Shown here: in pieces, positions 1 through 6,683 of the stretch
How positions within the stretch are numbered: position 1 is the stretch's first letter
How the letters are laid out: each line of letters starts with the position of its first letter
Assembly: GCA_030446955.1 (NCBI GenBank)
Contig: JAUJMG010000151.1
Location: 1 to 8,751 of the forward strand
DNA from: Thermomicrobiales bacterium
GTDB lineage: Bacteria; Chloroflexota; Chloroflexia; Thermomicrobiales; UBA6265
DNA length: 8,751 bases
Direction: 5' to 3'
Translations under genes and position numbers: made by a program
Notes under the pieces: generated by a model
What the model was told of the DNA's origin: nothing
Database searches by the model: none
What the model saw: the letters and a program-made list of their open reading frames with translations, nothing else

Positions 1-18
1 TTTCCCAGCACCTCACCT

Positions 19-50
19 AGTTGCTCCCTGTCCACCAAACAGGGGCAACT
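19..50. repeat. Strong imperfect hairpin (12-bp stem with one bulge)
   Basis: The left arm at 19-31 pairs with the right arm at 39-50 over 12 base pairs with one unpaired T at 25 and a 7-base loop (32-38). The octamer ACAGGGGC in the right arm recurs at 53-60, and GGCCCTGT at 69-76 could pair with that second copy. A run of five T lies at 83-87 on the plus strand. This may be a terminator region for an unseen plus-strand gene on the left, for the minus-strand zinc-ribbon gene, or for both. No T-tract directly follows the hairpin on either strand, so the function is uncertain. Confidence 0.45.
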
Positions 51-98
51 CCACAGGGGCTCCTAACGGGCCCTGTTCGCCCTTTTTAGCAAGGTCCC

Positions 99-407
99 CT
101 AGAGGGGAGAGGCAGCGCTGACTTCCCGCCCCGTCCGGACGCGATCGAAGCATCGCGAGCAGTAGACCGGGTTGCCGTTGCGGGGCACGAAAGGAACGGT
201 GGTCGTCTCACCGCACTCGGCGCAAACAACTTCGGTCTGCGCCCGGTCCTGGAGACCAAGCTTGGCCTTCCGCGTCGCTCTGCAGGAGGGGCAGCGGGCC
301 GGGATGTTGGCCAGTCCTTTCTCACTATAGAATTGCTGTTCCCCCGCAGTCCAGGTGAACGCTTGGTTGCACTCACGGCAGGTCAGCGAGCGATCCACGA
401 ACTCCAC
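99..407 (-). CDS. Small protein with two zinc ribbons (CxxC-x17-CxxC type)
   Basis: This encodes 102 residues. The start is GTG at 407, supported by AGGAGGG at 414-420 with six bases of spacing. Two zinc-binding modules are visible. The first has Cys10/Cys13 and Cys39/Cys42. The second has Cys62/Cys65 and Cys83/Cys86 with exactly 17 residues between the pairs, the spacing that defines the CxxC-x17-CxxC family of short proteins. There is no signal peptide or membrane segment, so it is probably cytosolic and may bind nucleic acid or protein. No molecular function has been established for this family as far as I know. It stands alone, divergent from recR. The stop codon falls inside a short inverted repeat (95-108, TCCCC/GGGGA). 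The family assignment is firm, the role unknown. Confidence 0.85.
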   Translation of the reverse strand: MEFVDRSLTCRECNQAFTWTAGEQQFYSEKGLANIPARCPSCRATRKAKLGLQDRAQTEVVCAECGETTTVPFVPRNGNPVYCSRCFDRVRTGREVSAASPL

Positions 408-731
408 CTGACGCCCTCCTGAGCATCAAAACGGCCACAGGGCACTCACCGGGGAGCGCGGCGGCTGTAGCGCACCGTGGCCGCTCCAATTCATGGCGAA
501 CGCGCGATGGCGAGACAGCCGCACACTAGCACTGCTTCACGCGGAGCGCAATACCTCGTTAATTTCACAAGCGTGAAAAGGCGGTAGGGTGCCTGCTGAG
601 CGGTCGGTTCCGATGCGGCCACGTGTCATATTGGGCCGGGGAACACCGAAATGAGGTAAAATTGGGTTCTCGGAAGGGCACGTTTTCTGGTTCGTTGTCT
701 TGCCCTCCGACACGTGATCGGGGAAGTCGGC
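408..731. other. Divergent intergenic region between zinc-ribbon gene and recR
   Basis: I see no convincing gene in these 324 bases. Visible structure includes a 7-bp inverted repeat (CGGCCAC at 432-438, GTGGCCG at 477-483) enclosing a smaller GCGC/GCGC pair (456-459, 470-473), a palindrome at 563-578, and CACGTGTC at 620-627 matched by its reverse complement at 709-716. A good -10-like hexamer TAAAAT lies at 657-662 facing recR, but the only TTG-type -35 upstream (631-636, TTGGGC) is 20 bases away, so the recR promoter is only tentative. On the minus strand TTGCGC and TAGTGT, 17 bases apart, are a weak candidate promoter for the zinc-ribbon gene. Confidence 0.5.
563..578. promoter_or_regulatory. 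Palindrome TTTCAC-N4-GTGAAA, possible operator
   Basis: A perfect 6-bp inverted repeat with a 4-base spacer sits in an AT-richer patch of the divergent intergenic region. It is symmetric and of a size typical for a dimeric repressor site, and lies about 80 bases before the candidate recR -10 hexamer. No regulator can be named. It could also be chance or a short RNA hairpin. Confidence 0.35.
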
Positions 732-1343
732 GTGTCCACGAGAAGTTCATCGGTCACGGCCCAGCCGGTTGCCCACCTCATCGATGAGTTCGCCAAGCTG
801 CCCGGCATCGGCTCCAAGACGGCTTCCCGTCTGGCCTATTACCTCTTACGGGGGCCGCGGGAGGATGCGACCGCGCTTGCCGAGGCAATCCTTGAGGTCA
901 AGGAGCGCATTCGGCTGTGCTCCAACTGTTTCAACACAACGGAGGAAGACCCCTGCGCCATCTGCGGCGATCCGGGCCGCGACCGGGCGATCTGCGTGGT
1001 GGAGGAACCACTGGATGTCGTCGCGTTGGAGCGGACAGGACAGTTCAAGGGTCGCTACCACGTGCTCCACGGGGCAATCTCGCCTGTTGAAGGCATCGGT
1101 CCGGAGAAGCTGAAGATTCGGGAGCTCTTGGAGCGCGTCGGGCGGGAGAATCCCGACGAGGTGATCGTGGCCACGAATTTGGACATCCCAGGGGAGGCGA
1201 CCGCGACCTACCTGCACCGGCTCCTCGTCCCCTTGGGCGTCAACGTGACCCGGCCCGCCAGCGGGCTTCCGGTGGGAGGAGATTTAGAGTACGCCGACGA
1301 AATCACACTGGGGCGCGCTCTTGCCGGGCGACGTGCCCTCTGA
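732..1343 (+). CDS. recR: Recombination mediator protein RecR
   Basis: RecR acts with RecF and RecO to load RecA on gapped single-stranded DNA during recombinational repair. From the GTG at 732 the protein has 203 residues, close to the usual length of about 200. An N-terminal helix-hairpin-helix is visible (LPGIGSKTA, about residues 23-31), then a four-cysteine zinc finger (Cys63, Cys66, Cys75, Cys78), then a Toprim domain starting near ICVVEE (87-92), and the family's C-terminal GLPVGGDLEYADEITL. An upstream in-frame GTG at 714 exists, but GGGGAAG at 720-726 sits five bases before 732, so 732 is preferred. dnaX, a frequent recR neighbour, is not seen; the gene upstream is divergent. A GNAT gene follows 54 bases later, probably in the same transcript. 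Confidence 0.96.
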   Translation: MSTRSSSVTAQPVAHLIDEFAKLPGIGSKTASRLAYYLLRGPREDATALAEAILEVKERIRLCSNCFNTTEEDPCAICGDPGRDRAICVVEEPLDVVALERTGQFKGRYHVLHGAISPVEGIGPEKLKIRELLERVGRENPDEVIVATNLDIPGEATATYLHRLLVPLGVNVTRPASGLPVGGDLEYADEITLGRALAGRRAL

Positions 1344-1357
1344 GGAGAGGCGCACCA

Positions 1358-1396
1358 GCTCAACCCGGCCAGGCGGTGTCCGTATTGCGGTTGAGC
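1358..1396 (+). repeat. Perfect 8-bp inverted repeat before the GNAT gene
   Basis: GCTCAACC (1358-1365) and GGTTGAGC (1389-1396) form a perfect stem with a 23-base loop, filling most of the recR-GNAT gap. The right arm ends one base before the GTG at 1398, so a folded transcript would occlude initiation there. This either regulates translation or argues for a start further downstream. No T-tract follows, so it is not a standard intrinsic terminator. Confidence 0.45.
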
Positions 1397-1397
1397 G

Positions 1398-2597
1398 GTG
1401 GCGTATGTAGAATGGGTGGAGATGGACAAGCCTCCGGTGACCGGCGCCATCGTCCCCAGTTCCGCTGAGCAGGAGCGGGACAGTGATTCAGTGGGTAGCT
1501 TTGCCCACTCGTCGTCGCCTCTCCCCCCGCAGTTGTCCCATTCCCCGCTAGGAGCGTCCTCTGATCATGGCCGTGGGCCGGGGGCTCCGTCCTCGGTGAT
1601 GGTGCGCGGTGTCCGCCTAGGTGATCTCGGGAATGTCCGGCGCATCGGTGCCATGATTCGGCTGGATCAGCCAGACTCCTTGCTCTTGCCATACAGCCCG
1701 CTGCGCGTGGCTCTTCGCGCGTCGCTGCCAATGCTCCGCCGGGAGCCGCTACTCGTCGCCTCGGTGGGAGAGACATTAGTTGGCTTCGCCCATTTTCGCC
1801 CCGTCTCTCTGGATCAGCGTTGGGTTTTCCACGCAGTTGGATCGGCGACGGGCGTCTATGGAGCGGAACCGGTTTGGGAAGCGTTGATCGAACATGGGAT
1901 CGTCGCTGCGGGATTGAGCGGAGTGAAACGGCTCTTTGCTCGGGTTCCGCAAGGTTCTCCCCTCGCCACAAGCATGAAGATGCTGTCTTGGTCGCCATAC
2001 GCCGCTGAGACCGTGCTGGTGGCGCAGGGATTGCGCGCTCGTCGCTGTTCGACCGGGTTCCGAGCGCAGGAACCGGCCGACACCTGGGCCATCCATCAGC
2101 TTTACAGCGCCGCGGTGCCGCGCCAAGTGCAGTATGCGGAGGCCTTCACCAGCCACCGGTGGGAGGTGGCACCGTCCAATCGACATCCGGCGGTTGCCGG
2201 AGTGAGCGGGTGGCTCGTTGAGGAGGGTTACCACGTTCTCGGGTACGCTCGCGTTGCGTCCCGCGACGGGAACCACATTTTGGAATGTGTCTACCATCCG
2301 GACCGAATTGAGGTGTTGGGGGATTTGATCGATGGGGCGCTGGCCGGCGTCGGTGCTCGGCCTGTCAAACGTGTTTATGCTGTCGTTCGCCACTATCAGC
2401 AGGAGGCACTCACGGCTCTCGTGGATCGGGGCTTCATCCCGATGCTCGATCAAGACTTGCACGTCAAGTACACGACGGCCAGTGTAAGATCGCCGGCCAC
2501 CGACGCGATCCCATTCCATATAGACGTCATGGAGAAGTTGCCCAAGAGGGTTCCTTCGTTTCTTCATGGTCAGCCGCGAGACGAGTCCGCTACGTGA
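1398..2597 (+). CDS. Tandem GNAT-like N-acetyltransferase
   Basis: Up to 399 residues. Residues from about 68 to 190 look like a GNAT fold: MVRGVRLGDLGNVRRIGAM resembles the first strand and helix, and LLVASVGETLVGFAHFRP resembles the central strands. A second, more degraded copy appears to span about 200-365, including WLVEEGYHVLGYARV and LTALVDRGFIPM, the latter resembling the C-terminal helix and strand of a GNAT domain. The substrate cannot be read from sequence. The first 65 residues are rich in Ser, Pro and Gly and probably disordered or not translated. In-frame alternatives are ATG at 1422, GTG at 1491 and ATG at 1599; none has a clear ribosome binding site, so the start is unsettled. 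It follows recR and ends at a terminator. The acetyltransferase assignment is from fold-like pattern only. Confidence 0.72.
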   Translation: MAYVEWVEMDKPPVTGAIVPSSAEQERDSDSVGSFAHSSSPLPPQLSHSPLGASSDHGRGPGAPSSVMVRGVRLGDLGNVRRIGAMIRLDQPDSLLLPYSPLRVALRASLPMLRREPLLVASVGETLVGFAHFRPVSLDQRWVFHAVGSATGVYGAEPVWEALIEHGIVAAGLSGVKRLFARVPQGSPLATSMKMLSWSPYAAETVLVAQGLRARRCSTGFRAQEPADTWAIHQLYSAAVPRQVQYAEAFTSHRWEVAPSNRHPAVAGVSGWLVEEGYHVLGYARVASRDGNHILECVYHPDRIEVLGDLIDGALAGVGARPVKRVYAVVRHYQQEALTALVDRGFIPMLDQDLHVKYTTASVRSPATDAIPFHIDVMEKLPKRVPSFLHGQPRDESAT

Positions 2598-2612
2598 GCG
2601 TACCGGTGTCGT

Positions 2613-2650
2613 AACCGCGCCGGTTGTACCACGCCCCCGTGGCTCTTTTT
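2613..2650 (+). terminator. Intrinsic terminator after the recR-GNAT unit
   Basis: Two hairpins stand in a row downstream of the GNAT stop codon. The first is AACCG/CGGTT with a 3-base loop (2613-2625). The second is CCACG/CGTGG with a CCCC loop (2629-2642), followed by CTC and five T (2646-2650). The second with its T-run is a standard intrinsic terminator for plus-strand transcription and separates the recR-GNAT unit from the operon beginning at 2700. Confidence 0.75.
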
Positions 2651-2699
2651 AGGCAGGCGCTGGCCCGGACCGGCGCTCCATACCGCGCAGGAGCAGCGA

Positions 2700-4487
2700 T
2701 TGAGCAGCATGCCGCACCAGGCCCACACGTCGCCCGGTTTCGATCGCAAGGATTACGAGCAGGAGGTGACGGACAACCTCGACGATCTGCTCGCCGTCAT
2801 GCCGCCCCGCTTGGGGGAGCCGCTGGCGGCGCTTCAAGCTGACACCGAGCGCGGCGGGTTGATCGAGGTCATTCTTGATTTGGGCCGCCAGCCTGAAGCT
2901 CGGTTCCAGGACGAGGAAGTGTTGCTGACGGAGCAGGACGTCACGCGGGAGGATCTGGCACACGTTTCTGACCGGATCGGGCACTTCGGCGAGGACAACC
3001 GCGCGGGCATTGAACGCACCCTGCACCGTATCTCGGCGATCCGTAACCGGAAGGGCGAAATCGTCGGCCTCACCTGCCGGATCGGGCGAGCCGTCTACGG
3101 CACCATTGCGATCATCGGGGACCTGATCGAGTCCGGCGAGAGCATTCTGCTGCTCGGTCGCCCCGGTGTGGGCAAGACCACGATGCTCCGTGAGACGGCG
3201 CGCGTGCTCGCAGATGACCTGCGCAAGCGGGTCGTGATCGTCGACACCAGCAACGAGATTGCTGGAGACGGAGATATACCGCACCCGGCGATCGGCCGGG
3301 CCCGGCGGATGCAGGTACCGACCCCGACGGCTCAGCATGCTGTCATGATTGAGGCGGTCGAGAATCACATGCCCGAAGTCGTCGTCATCGACGAGATCGG
3401 CACCGAGTTGGAGGCGATGGCAGCACGCACCATCGCCGAGCGAGGTGTGCAGCTGATCGGTACGGCGCACGGCATCACGCTCGAGAATCTCATGATGAAC
3501 CCGACGCTGTCGGACCTCATCGGCGGGATTCAGTCGGTCACGCTGTCGGACGAGGAGGCGCGTCGTCGCGGCACGCAGAAGTCCATTCTGGAGCGGAAGG
3601 CGCCGCCCACCTTCAACGTCATGGTGGAGATCATCAGCCGTGACGAGGTGGCGGTCCACCGTGATGTCGCGGCTACCGTCGACGCCATTCTCCGCAACGC
3701 CCCAGTCCGGCCGGAACAGCGTCGCCGGGCAGATGATGGCGAGGTAGCGATCACGAGCGCCGATGCTGCTCGCCGTGACCCGACCCAGCCGGCCCGCCAG
3801 CCTGGCGGTTCAGCTCCAACCCATCAGCGGGGCATCGTCGACATCACGACGCGTCAACCAGCCATGGGTCGGCAGTCGGCGCTCGACGCCATGGTGGTGG
3901 AGGATGCTGGTTCAGCAGCAGCCCCCGTGGCGCCCTTCATGCCCCGCGGGAGGGGGACGCCGGCGAAGCCCCTTCGTCTCTACCCGTTCGGCGTCAGTCG
4001 CAATCGGCTCGAGCAAGCCATTACGCAGCTCGGGGTTCCGGCCGCCATCGTCCGGGATTTGCGTGACGCTGATCTCGTCATCACCCTCAAGAACTACTAC
4101 CGACGCAAGCCGCAGCCGCTTCGAGAGGCGGAGGGGCGTGGGACACCGGTCTACGTGCTTCGATCCAATACGGGGACGCAGATGGAGAGCGTCCTGGTCG
4201 GCCTGTTCCCGAGCGCGACCACGCGGCGCACCGGGCTCTCCAGCGTGATCCCCGCGGAGGAGGATGAACCCCCGAGGGAAAGCGAGGACGCGGTGACGCG
4301 GGCAATGTTCGAGGCTGAGGAGGCTATTGGGGCCGTCATTGATGGCGCGCCTCCCGTGTCGCTCGCGCCGCAGGGCGCGTACGTCCGGCGACTCCAGCAC
4401 GAGCTTGCCGACCGCTACAACCTGGCCTCTCGGAGCCGCGGGCGCGAGCCCAACCGGCGGGTCGAGATCTACCGTGAGGGCATGTAA
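2700..4487 (+). CDS. R3H-domain AAA-type ATPase (Ycf45/SpoIIIAA-like)
   Basis: A cytosolic P-loop ATPase of 595 residues fused to an R3H single-stranded nucleic-acid-binding domain. Residues about 15-145 form an N-terminal region ending in IGRAVYGTIAIIGDLIESGES. Walker A is GRPGVGKT (153-160) and Walker B is VVVIDE (227-232), with the motif GTAHG (254-258). A disordered linker follows (about 335-420). A second conserved block starts at LRLYPFGVSRNRLEQ (425-439) and includes NYYRRKPQ (465-472). The R3H motif is Arg563-x3-His567, followed by EPNRRVEIY (583-591). The ATPase part resembles SpoIIIAA; the full architecture is that of plastid/cyanobacterial Ycf45-type proteins. The precise biological role is not settled. 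AGGAG at 2689-2693 lies six bases before the TTG at 2700, favouring it over the ATG at 2709. It heads an operon with tmk. Confidence 0.92.
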   Translation: MSSMPHQAHTSPGFDRKDYEQEVTDNLDDLLAVMPPRLGEPLAALQADTERGGLIEVILDLGRQPEARFQDEEVLLTEQDVTREDLAHVSDRIGHFGEDNRAGIERTLHRISAIRNRKGEIVGLTCRIGRAVYGTIAIIGDLIESGESILLLGRPGVGKTTMLRETARVLADDLRKRVVIVDTSNEIAGDGDIPHPAIGRARRMQVPTPTAQHAVMIEAVENHMPEVVVIDEIGTELEAMAARTIAERGVQLIGTAHGITLENLMMNPTLSDLIGGIQSVTLSDEEARRRGTQKSILERKAPPTFNVMVEIISRDEVAVHRDVAATVDAILRNAPVRPEQRRRADDGEVAITSADAARRDPTQPARQPGGSAPTHQRGIVDITTRQPAMGRQSALDAMVVEDAGSAAAPVAPFMPRGRGTPAKPLRLYPFGVSRNRLEQAITQLGVPAAIVRDLRDADLVITLKNYYRRKPQPLREAEGRGTPVYVLRSNTGTQMESVLVGLFPSATTRRTGLSSVIPAEEDEPPRESEDAVTRAMFEAEEAIGAVIDGAPPVSLAPQGAYVRRLQHELADRYNLASRSRGREPNRRVEIYREGM

Positions 4488-4493
4488 CAGAGC

Positions 4494-5183
4494 GTGACGG
4501 GCTTTTTCATCGCCTTAGAAGGGTCAGAAGGCGCCGGGAAGAGTACCCAGGCTCGCTTGCTCACGGAGTGGCTTCAGGCGGCGGGCAAGCCTGTCCTGTT
4601 GACGCGGGAGCCAGGGGGGACGGCCCTCGGGGAGCAGATACGGGACTTACTGTTGGCTCCTGGGGCCTATGCTATCCTGGCAGAGGCGGAGACGTTGCTT
4701 TATGCGGCGGCCCGAGCTCAGCATGTCCGCGAGGTTCTGCTGCCGGCGCTGGCCTCGGGTTCGGTCGTCGTCTGCGACCGGTACGTCGACTCGACGCTGG
4801 CGTACCAGGGCGGCGGTCGAGGTCTTCCGCTCGCGAGCCTGCTTGGCGTGCAGGAATTCGCTACGGGCGGCCTCCTTCCCGATCTTCGCATTCTGCTCGA
4901 TCTGCCTGTTGAAGTTGGTCTTGCCCGCCGCCTGTCCGGCTCGGAAGCGGTGAACCACCTTGACCGGGCAGGAGTTGCCTTCCACGAGAGGGTTCGGAGC
5001 ACCTACTTCGATCTGATTGACGCCGATCCCGCTTGCTGGGCGGTGGTCGACGCGGACGGGCCGCCAGAGATCGTTGCGAATCGAGTAATGGAGGCGGTCG
5101 CTGCGCGACTGCCGCTGTTTCCACCGGTCGATCCGGATGGCCTGACAGGAGATGCACGCGCGACGGTGGTTGAAACGCGATGA
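4494..5183 (+). CDS. tmk: Thymidylate kinase
   Basis: It phosphorylates dTMP to dTDP with ATP, an essential step toward dTTP in the cytosol. The protein has 229 residues, slightly longer than the usual 205-215 because of a C-terminal tail. The P-loop is GSEGAGKST (10-18), followed by the family motifs TREPGGT (36-42) and CDRYVDSTLAYQGGGRG (93-109), the latter holding the DRY signature and dTMP-binding residues. A LID-like basic stretch runs about 143-170 and includes RRLSGSE. The GTG start at 4494 matches the expected N-terminus (FFIALEG) and lies six bases after the stop of the R3H gene; the Shine-Dalgarno is weak, suggesting translational coupling. The stop overlaps the next start as ATGA. 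Confidence 0.96.
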   Translation: MTGFFIALEGSEGAGKSTQARLLTEWLQAAGKPVLLTREPGGTALGEQIRDLLLAPGAYAILAEAETLLYAAARAQHVREVLLPALASGSVVVCDRYVDSTLAYQGGGRGLPLASLLGVQEFATGGLLPDLRILLDLPVEVGLARRLSGSEAVNHLDRAGVAFHERVRSTYFDLIDADPACWAVVDADGPPEIVANRVMEAVAARLPLFPPVDPDGLTGDARATVVETR

Positions 5184-5512
5184 AGTTGATTGTCGCTGTG
5201 GTTCAGGGGAGCGATGCCGACGGTCTGCTCCGTGCGCTGACGGCTCGGGGATTCCGCGCTACTCAGGTCAACAGTGCTGGTGGATTCCTGAGGGAGAGTA
5301 ACGTCACACTGCTCGTAGGCGTTCAAGAGGAGCACACTGCGGAGGTGCTCCGGATTATCAAACAGAGTTGCCACTCCCGCACGCGATTCGTAAACCCGCT
5401 GATGCCAATCATGGAGCCGGGGGAGTTCTACGTCGCGAATCCGGTAGAGGTTCAGGTCGGCGGCGCGACGGTCTTCGTCCTCGGGGTGGAGCGGTACGAA
5501 CGGATCGCCTAG
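5180..5512 (+). CDS. darA: PII-like cyclic-di-AMP receptor (DarA/PstA, YaaQ family)
   Basis: A 110-residue trimeric PII-like protein that binds cyclic di-AMP in the cytosol. Sequence hallmarks of the family are KLIVAVVQ at the N-terminus, the ligand-loop segment GGFLRESNVT (33-42) matching the GGFLKSGNTT region of the Bacillus protein, and PVEVQVGGATVFVLGVERY near the C-terminus. Its length equals that of the Bacillus and Staphylococcus homologues. The start overlaps the tmk stop by four bases. The tmk-yaaQ order is also conserved in Firmicutes, where yaaR and holB follow; here a membrane zinc-ribbon gene follows instead. Binding of c-di-AMP is known for homologues and inferred here; downstream targets of the family remain unclear. 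Confidence 0.93.
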   Translation: MKLIVAVVQGSDADGLLRALTARGFRATQVNSAGGFLRESNVTLLVGVQEEHTAEVLRIIKQSCHSRTRFVNPLMPIMEPGEFYVANPVEVQVGGATVFVLGVERYERIA

Positions 5513-5545
5513 CTGTCATGGCGGGGCGAGGAAGGGGATCAAAGA

Positions 5546-6565
5546 ATGGAGGCAGTGCTCGCGCGCGGCGCTCAATTGCTGCTCGCGCTGGCTGGTGCCT
5601 ACGCTATTGCTCTGTGGTGGGCGTCCATCGTCTGGACGTTCCGCGACATCGAGGCACGGAGCCGAAGCGTGGTCACCCAGGTGGTGTCCACCCTGATGGC
5701 GGTGATTTTCCCCTTTGTGGGGTTGCCGCTGTACCTGATTCTTCGGCCCAAGGAAACGCTTGACGCGGCGTTCCAGCGCTCCCTGGAGGAGGAGTATCTT
5801 CTGCAGGATCTGGAGGAATTGCCACTCTGCCCTGAGTGCCATCACTACGTGCATGACGATTTTGTGCTGTGCCCGCACTGCCATGCGCGGCTCCGGGATG
5901 CGTGCGGGGCGTGCGGCCGCCTGGTCGATTTGCGGTGGGCACTCTGTCCTTATTGCGGCGTGGTGCAGCACGATAAGGATGCGGCTGCGCCACCGGTTGA
6001 AGAACCAGCCTCCCGCTGGACCGCCCCAAACCTGCGGCGTCGTCGCAGCCTTCCGGCGTCGGTACCGAGCGAGCGCACCGTGTCGGATCCTGCCGCCATC
6101 TCTGCTCCTGTGGAGGATGACGGAGTTGGACCCGCAGTCGCGGCGGCTGCCGCAGGATCAGAGCTTCAGGAGGTAGCTGAACCGGCACCATTTACGGTGG
6201 TGGTAGGAGCTAAGACACTGGCCGAGCGGATCGATCGCCTCCGCAGTTACACGACGAGTCGTCGGCTAGGGGTCATTGGCGAAGGTAGTGATCGGCTTCC
6301 TGTAGGATCTGATGGGGAACGAGCGACAGACAAGGATCTTGCCCTTCCTTCAACCGTTGGGGACGGCCGAGCGACGGGCTCAGAGCGGAAGACTCCGCGA
6401 TTCGCCCGCGTGACTGGCACCCCATCGAACGGTGTGAACGCGGGATCGTTCCCTGGCAAGACCACCAGCGCGGATGGGACAGATGGAACCGCTACGGCTT
6501 CCGAAGGCGGGTCAACTGAGCAGCTTGAGGCGGTGGCAGTCAGTCGTCGGTCAGAAGGCGATTAG
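5546..6565 (+). CDS. Membrane protein with double zinc ribbon and long disordered tail
   Basis: This encodes 339 residues. The ATG at 5546 is preceded by AAGGGG (5532-5537) at eight bases. Two hydrophobic segments, about residues 9-31 and 43-65, anchor the protein. A double zinc ribbon follows: Cys95/Cys98 with Cys109/Cys112, then Cys120/Cys123 with Cys134/Cys137. The remaining ~190 residues are rich in Ala, Gly, Ser, Thr and charged residues and look disordered, apart from a short helical-looking segment near 215-232 (KTLAERIDRLRS). With two membrane helices, the zinc ribbons and tail should lie on the same side as the N-terminus, probably the cytoplasm. No enzyme motif is visible and the function is unknown. 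It is the last gene of the R3H-tmk-darA operon, so it may be a partner of the c-di-AMP receptor (inference from position only). Confidence 0.85.
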   Translation: MEAVLARGAQLLLALAGAYAIALWWASIVWTFRDIEARSRSVVTQVVSTLMAVIFPFVGLPLYLILRPKETLDAAFQRSLEEEYLLQDLEELPLCPECHHYVHDDFVLCPHCHARLRDACGACGRLVDLRWALCPYCGVVQHDKDAAAPPVEEPASRWTAPNLRRRRSLPASVPSERTVSDPAAISAPVEDDGVGPAVAAAAAGSELQEVAEPAPFTVVVGAKTLAERIDRLRSYTTSRRLGVIGEGSDRLPVGSDGERATDKDLALPSTVGDGRATGSERKTPRFARVTGTPSNGVNAGSFPGKTTSADGTDGTATASEGGSTEQLEAVAVSRRSEGD

Positions 6566-6576
6566 CTCTTCGTGGG

Positions 6577-6650
6577 CAACACCGCGGGGTGTTGGCTGAG
6601 CGGCGTGAGAGCCCGATGGTCTTGTGCCCGCCGCGCCGACGGTGGCGGGC
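6577..6650. terminator. Two hairpins in the convergent gap, possible bidirectional terminator
   Basis: CAACACC/GGTGTTG with a 4-base GCGG loop (6577-6594) and GCCCGCC/GGCGGGC with an 11-base loop (6626-6650) lie between the stops of the convergent zinc-ribbon and nadK genes. Both are stable and symmetric and could end transcription from either side. Neither is followed by a T-run on either strand, so they are not classical intrinsic terminators. Confidence 0.5.
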
Positions 6651-6683
6651 GGATCCGATGCATACTGCCCGTGGCGGTGGTGT

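Noticed and set aside
19..50. tRNA or small structured RNA gene at the left edge
   Set aside because: There is one hairpin only; no cloverleaf arms, T-loop consensus or CCA-adjacent acceptor pairing could be found.
714..731. Upstream GTG start for recR
   Set aside because: The in-frame GTG at 732 has GGGGAAG five bases upstream and gives the usual RecR length.
565..750. 61-codon minus-strand frame in the recR upstream region
   Set aside because: It overlaps the recR start, has no convincing ribosome binding site or recognisable product, and covers the palindrome and promoter-like elements.
1360..1998. 212-codon minus-strand frame across the recR-GNAT junction
   Set aside because: Low-complexity Arg/Pro/Ala-rich translation with no motif, overlapping better-supported plus-strand coding sequence.
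1776..2567. 263-codon open frame on the minus strand opposite the GNAT gene
   Set aside because: No domain pattern is visible and the plus-strand frame has acetyltransferase-like features; treated as a shadow.
2649..3659. Long open frame on the minus strand (336 codons) opposite the R3H ATPase
   Set aside because: It lies antisense to a gene with clear Walker and R3H motifs; its product has no recognisable domain. Long antisense frames are common in GC-rich genes.
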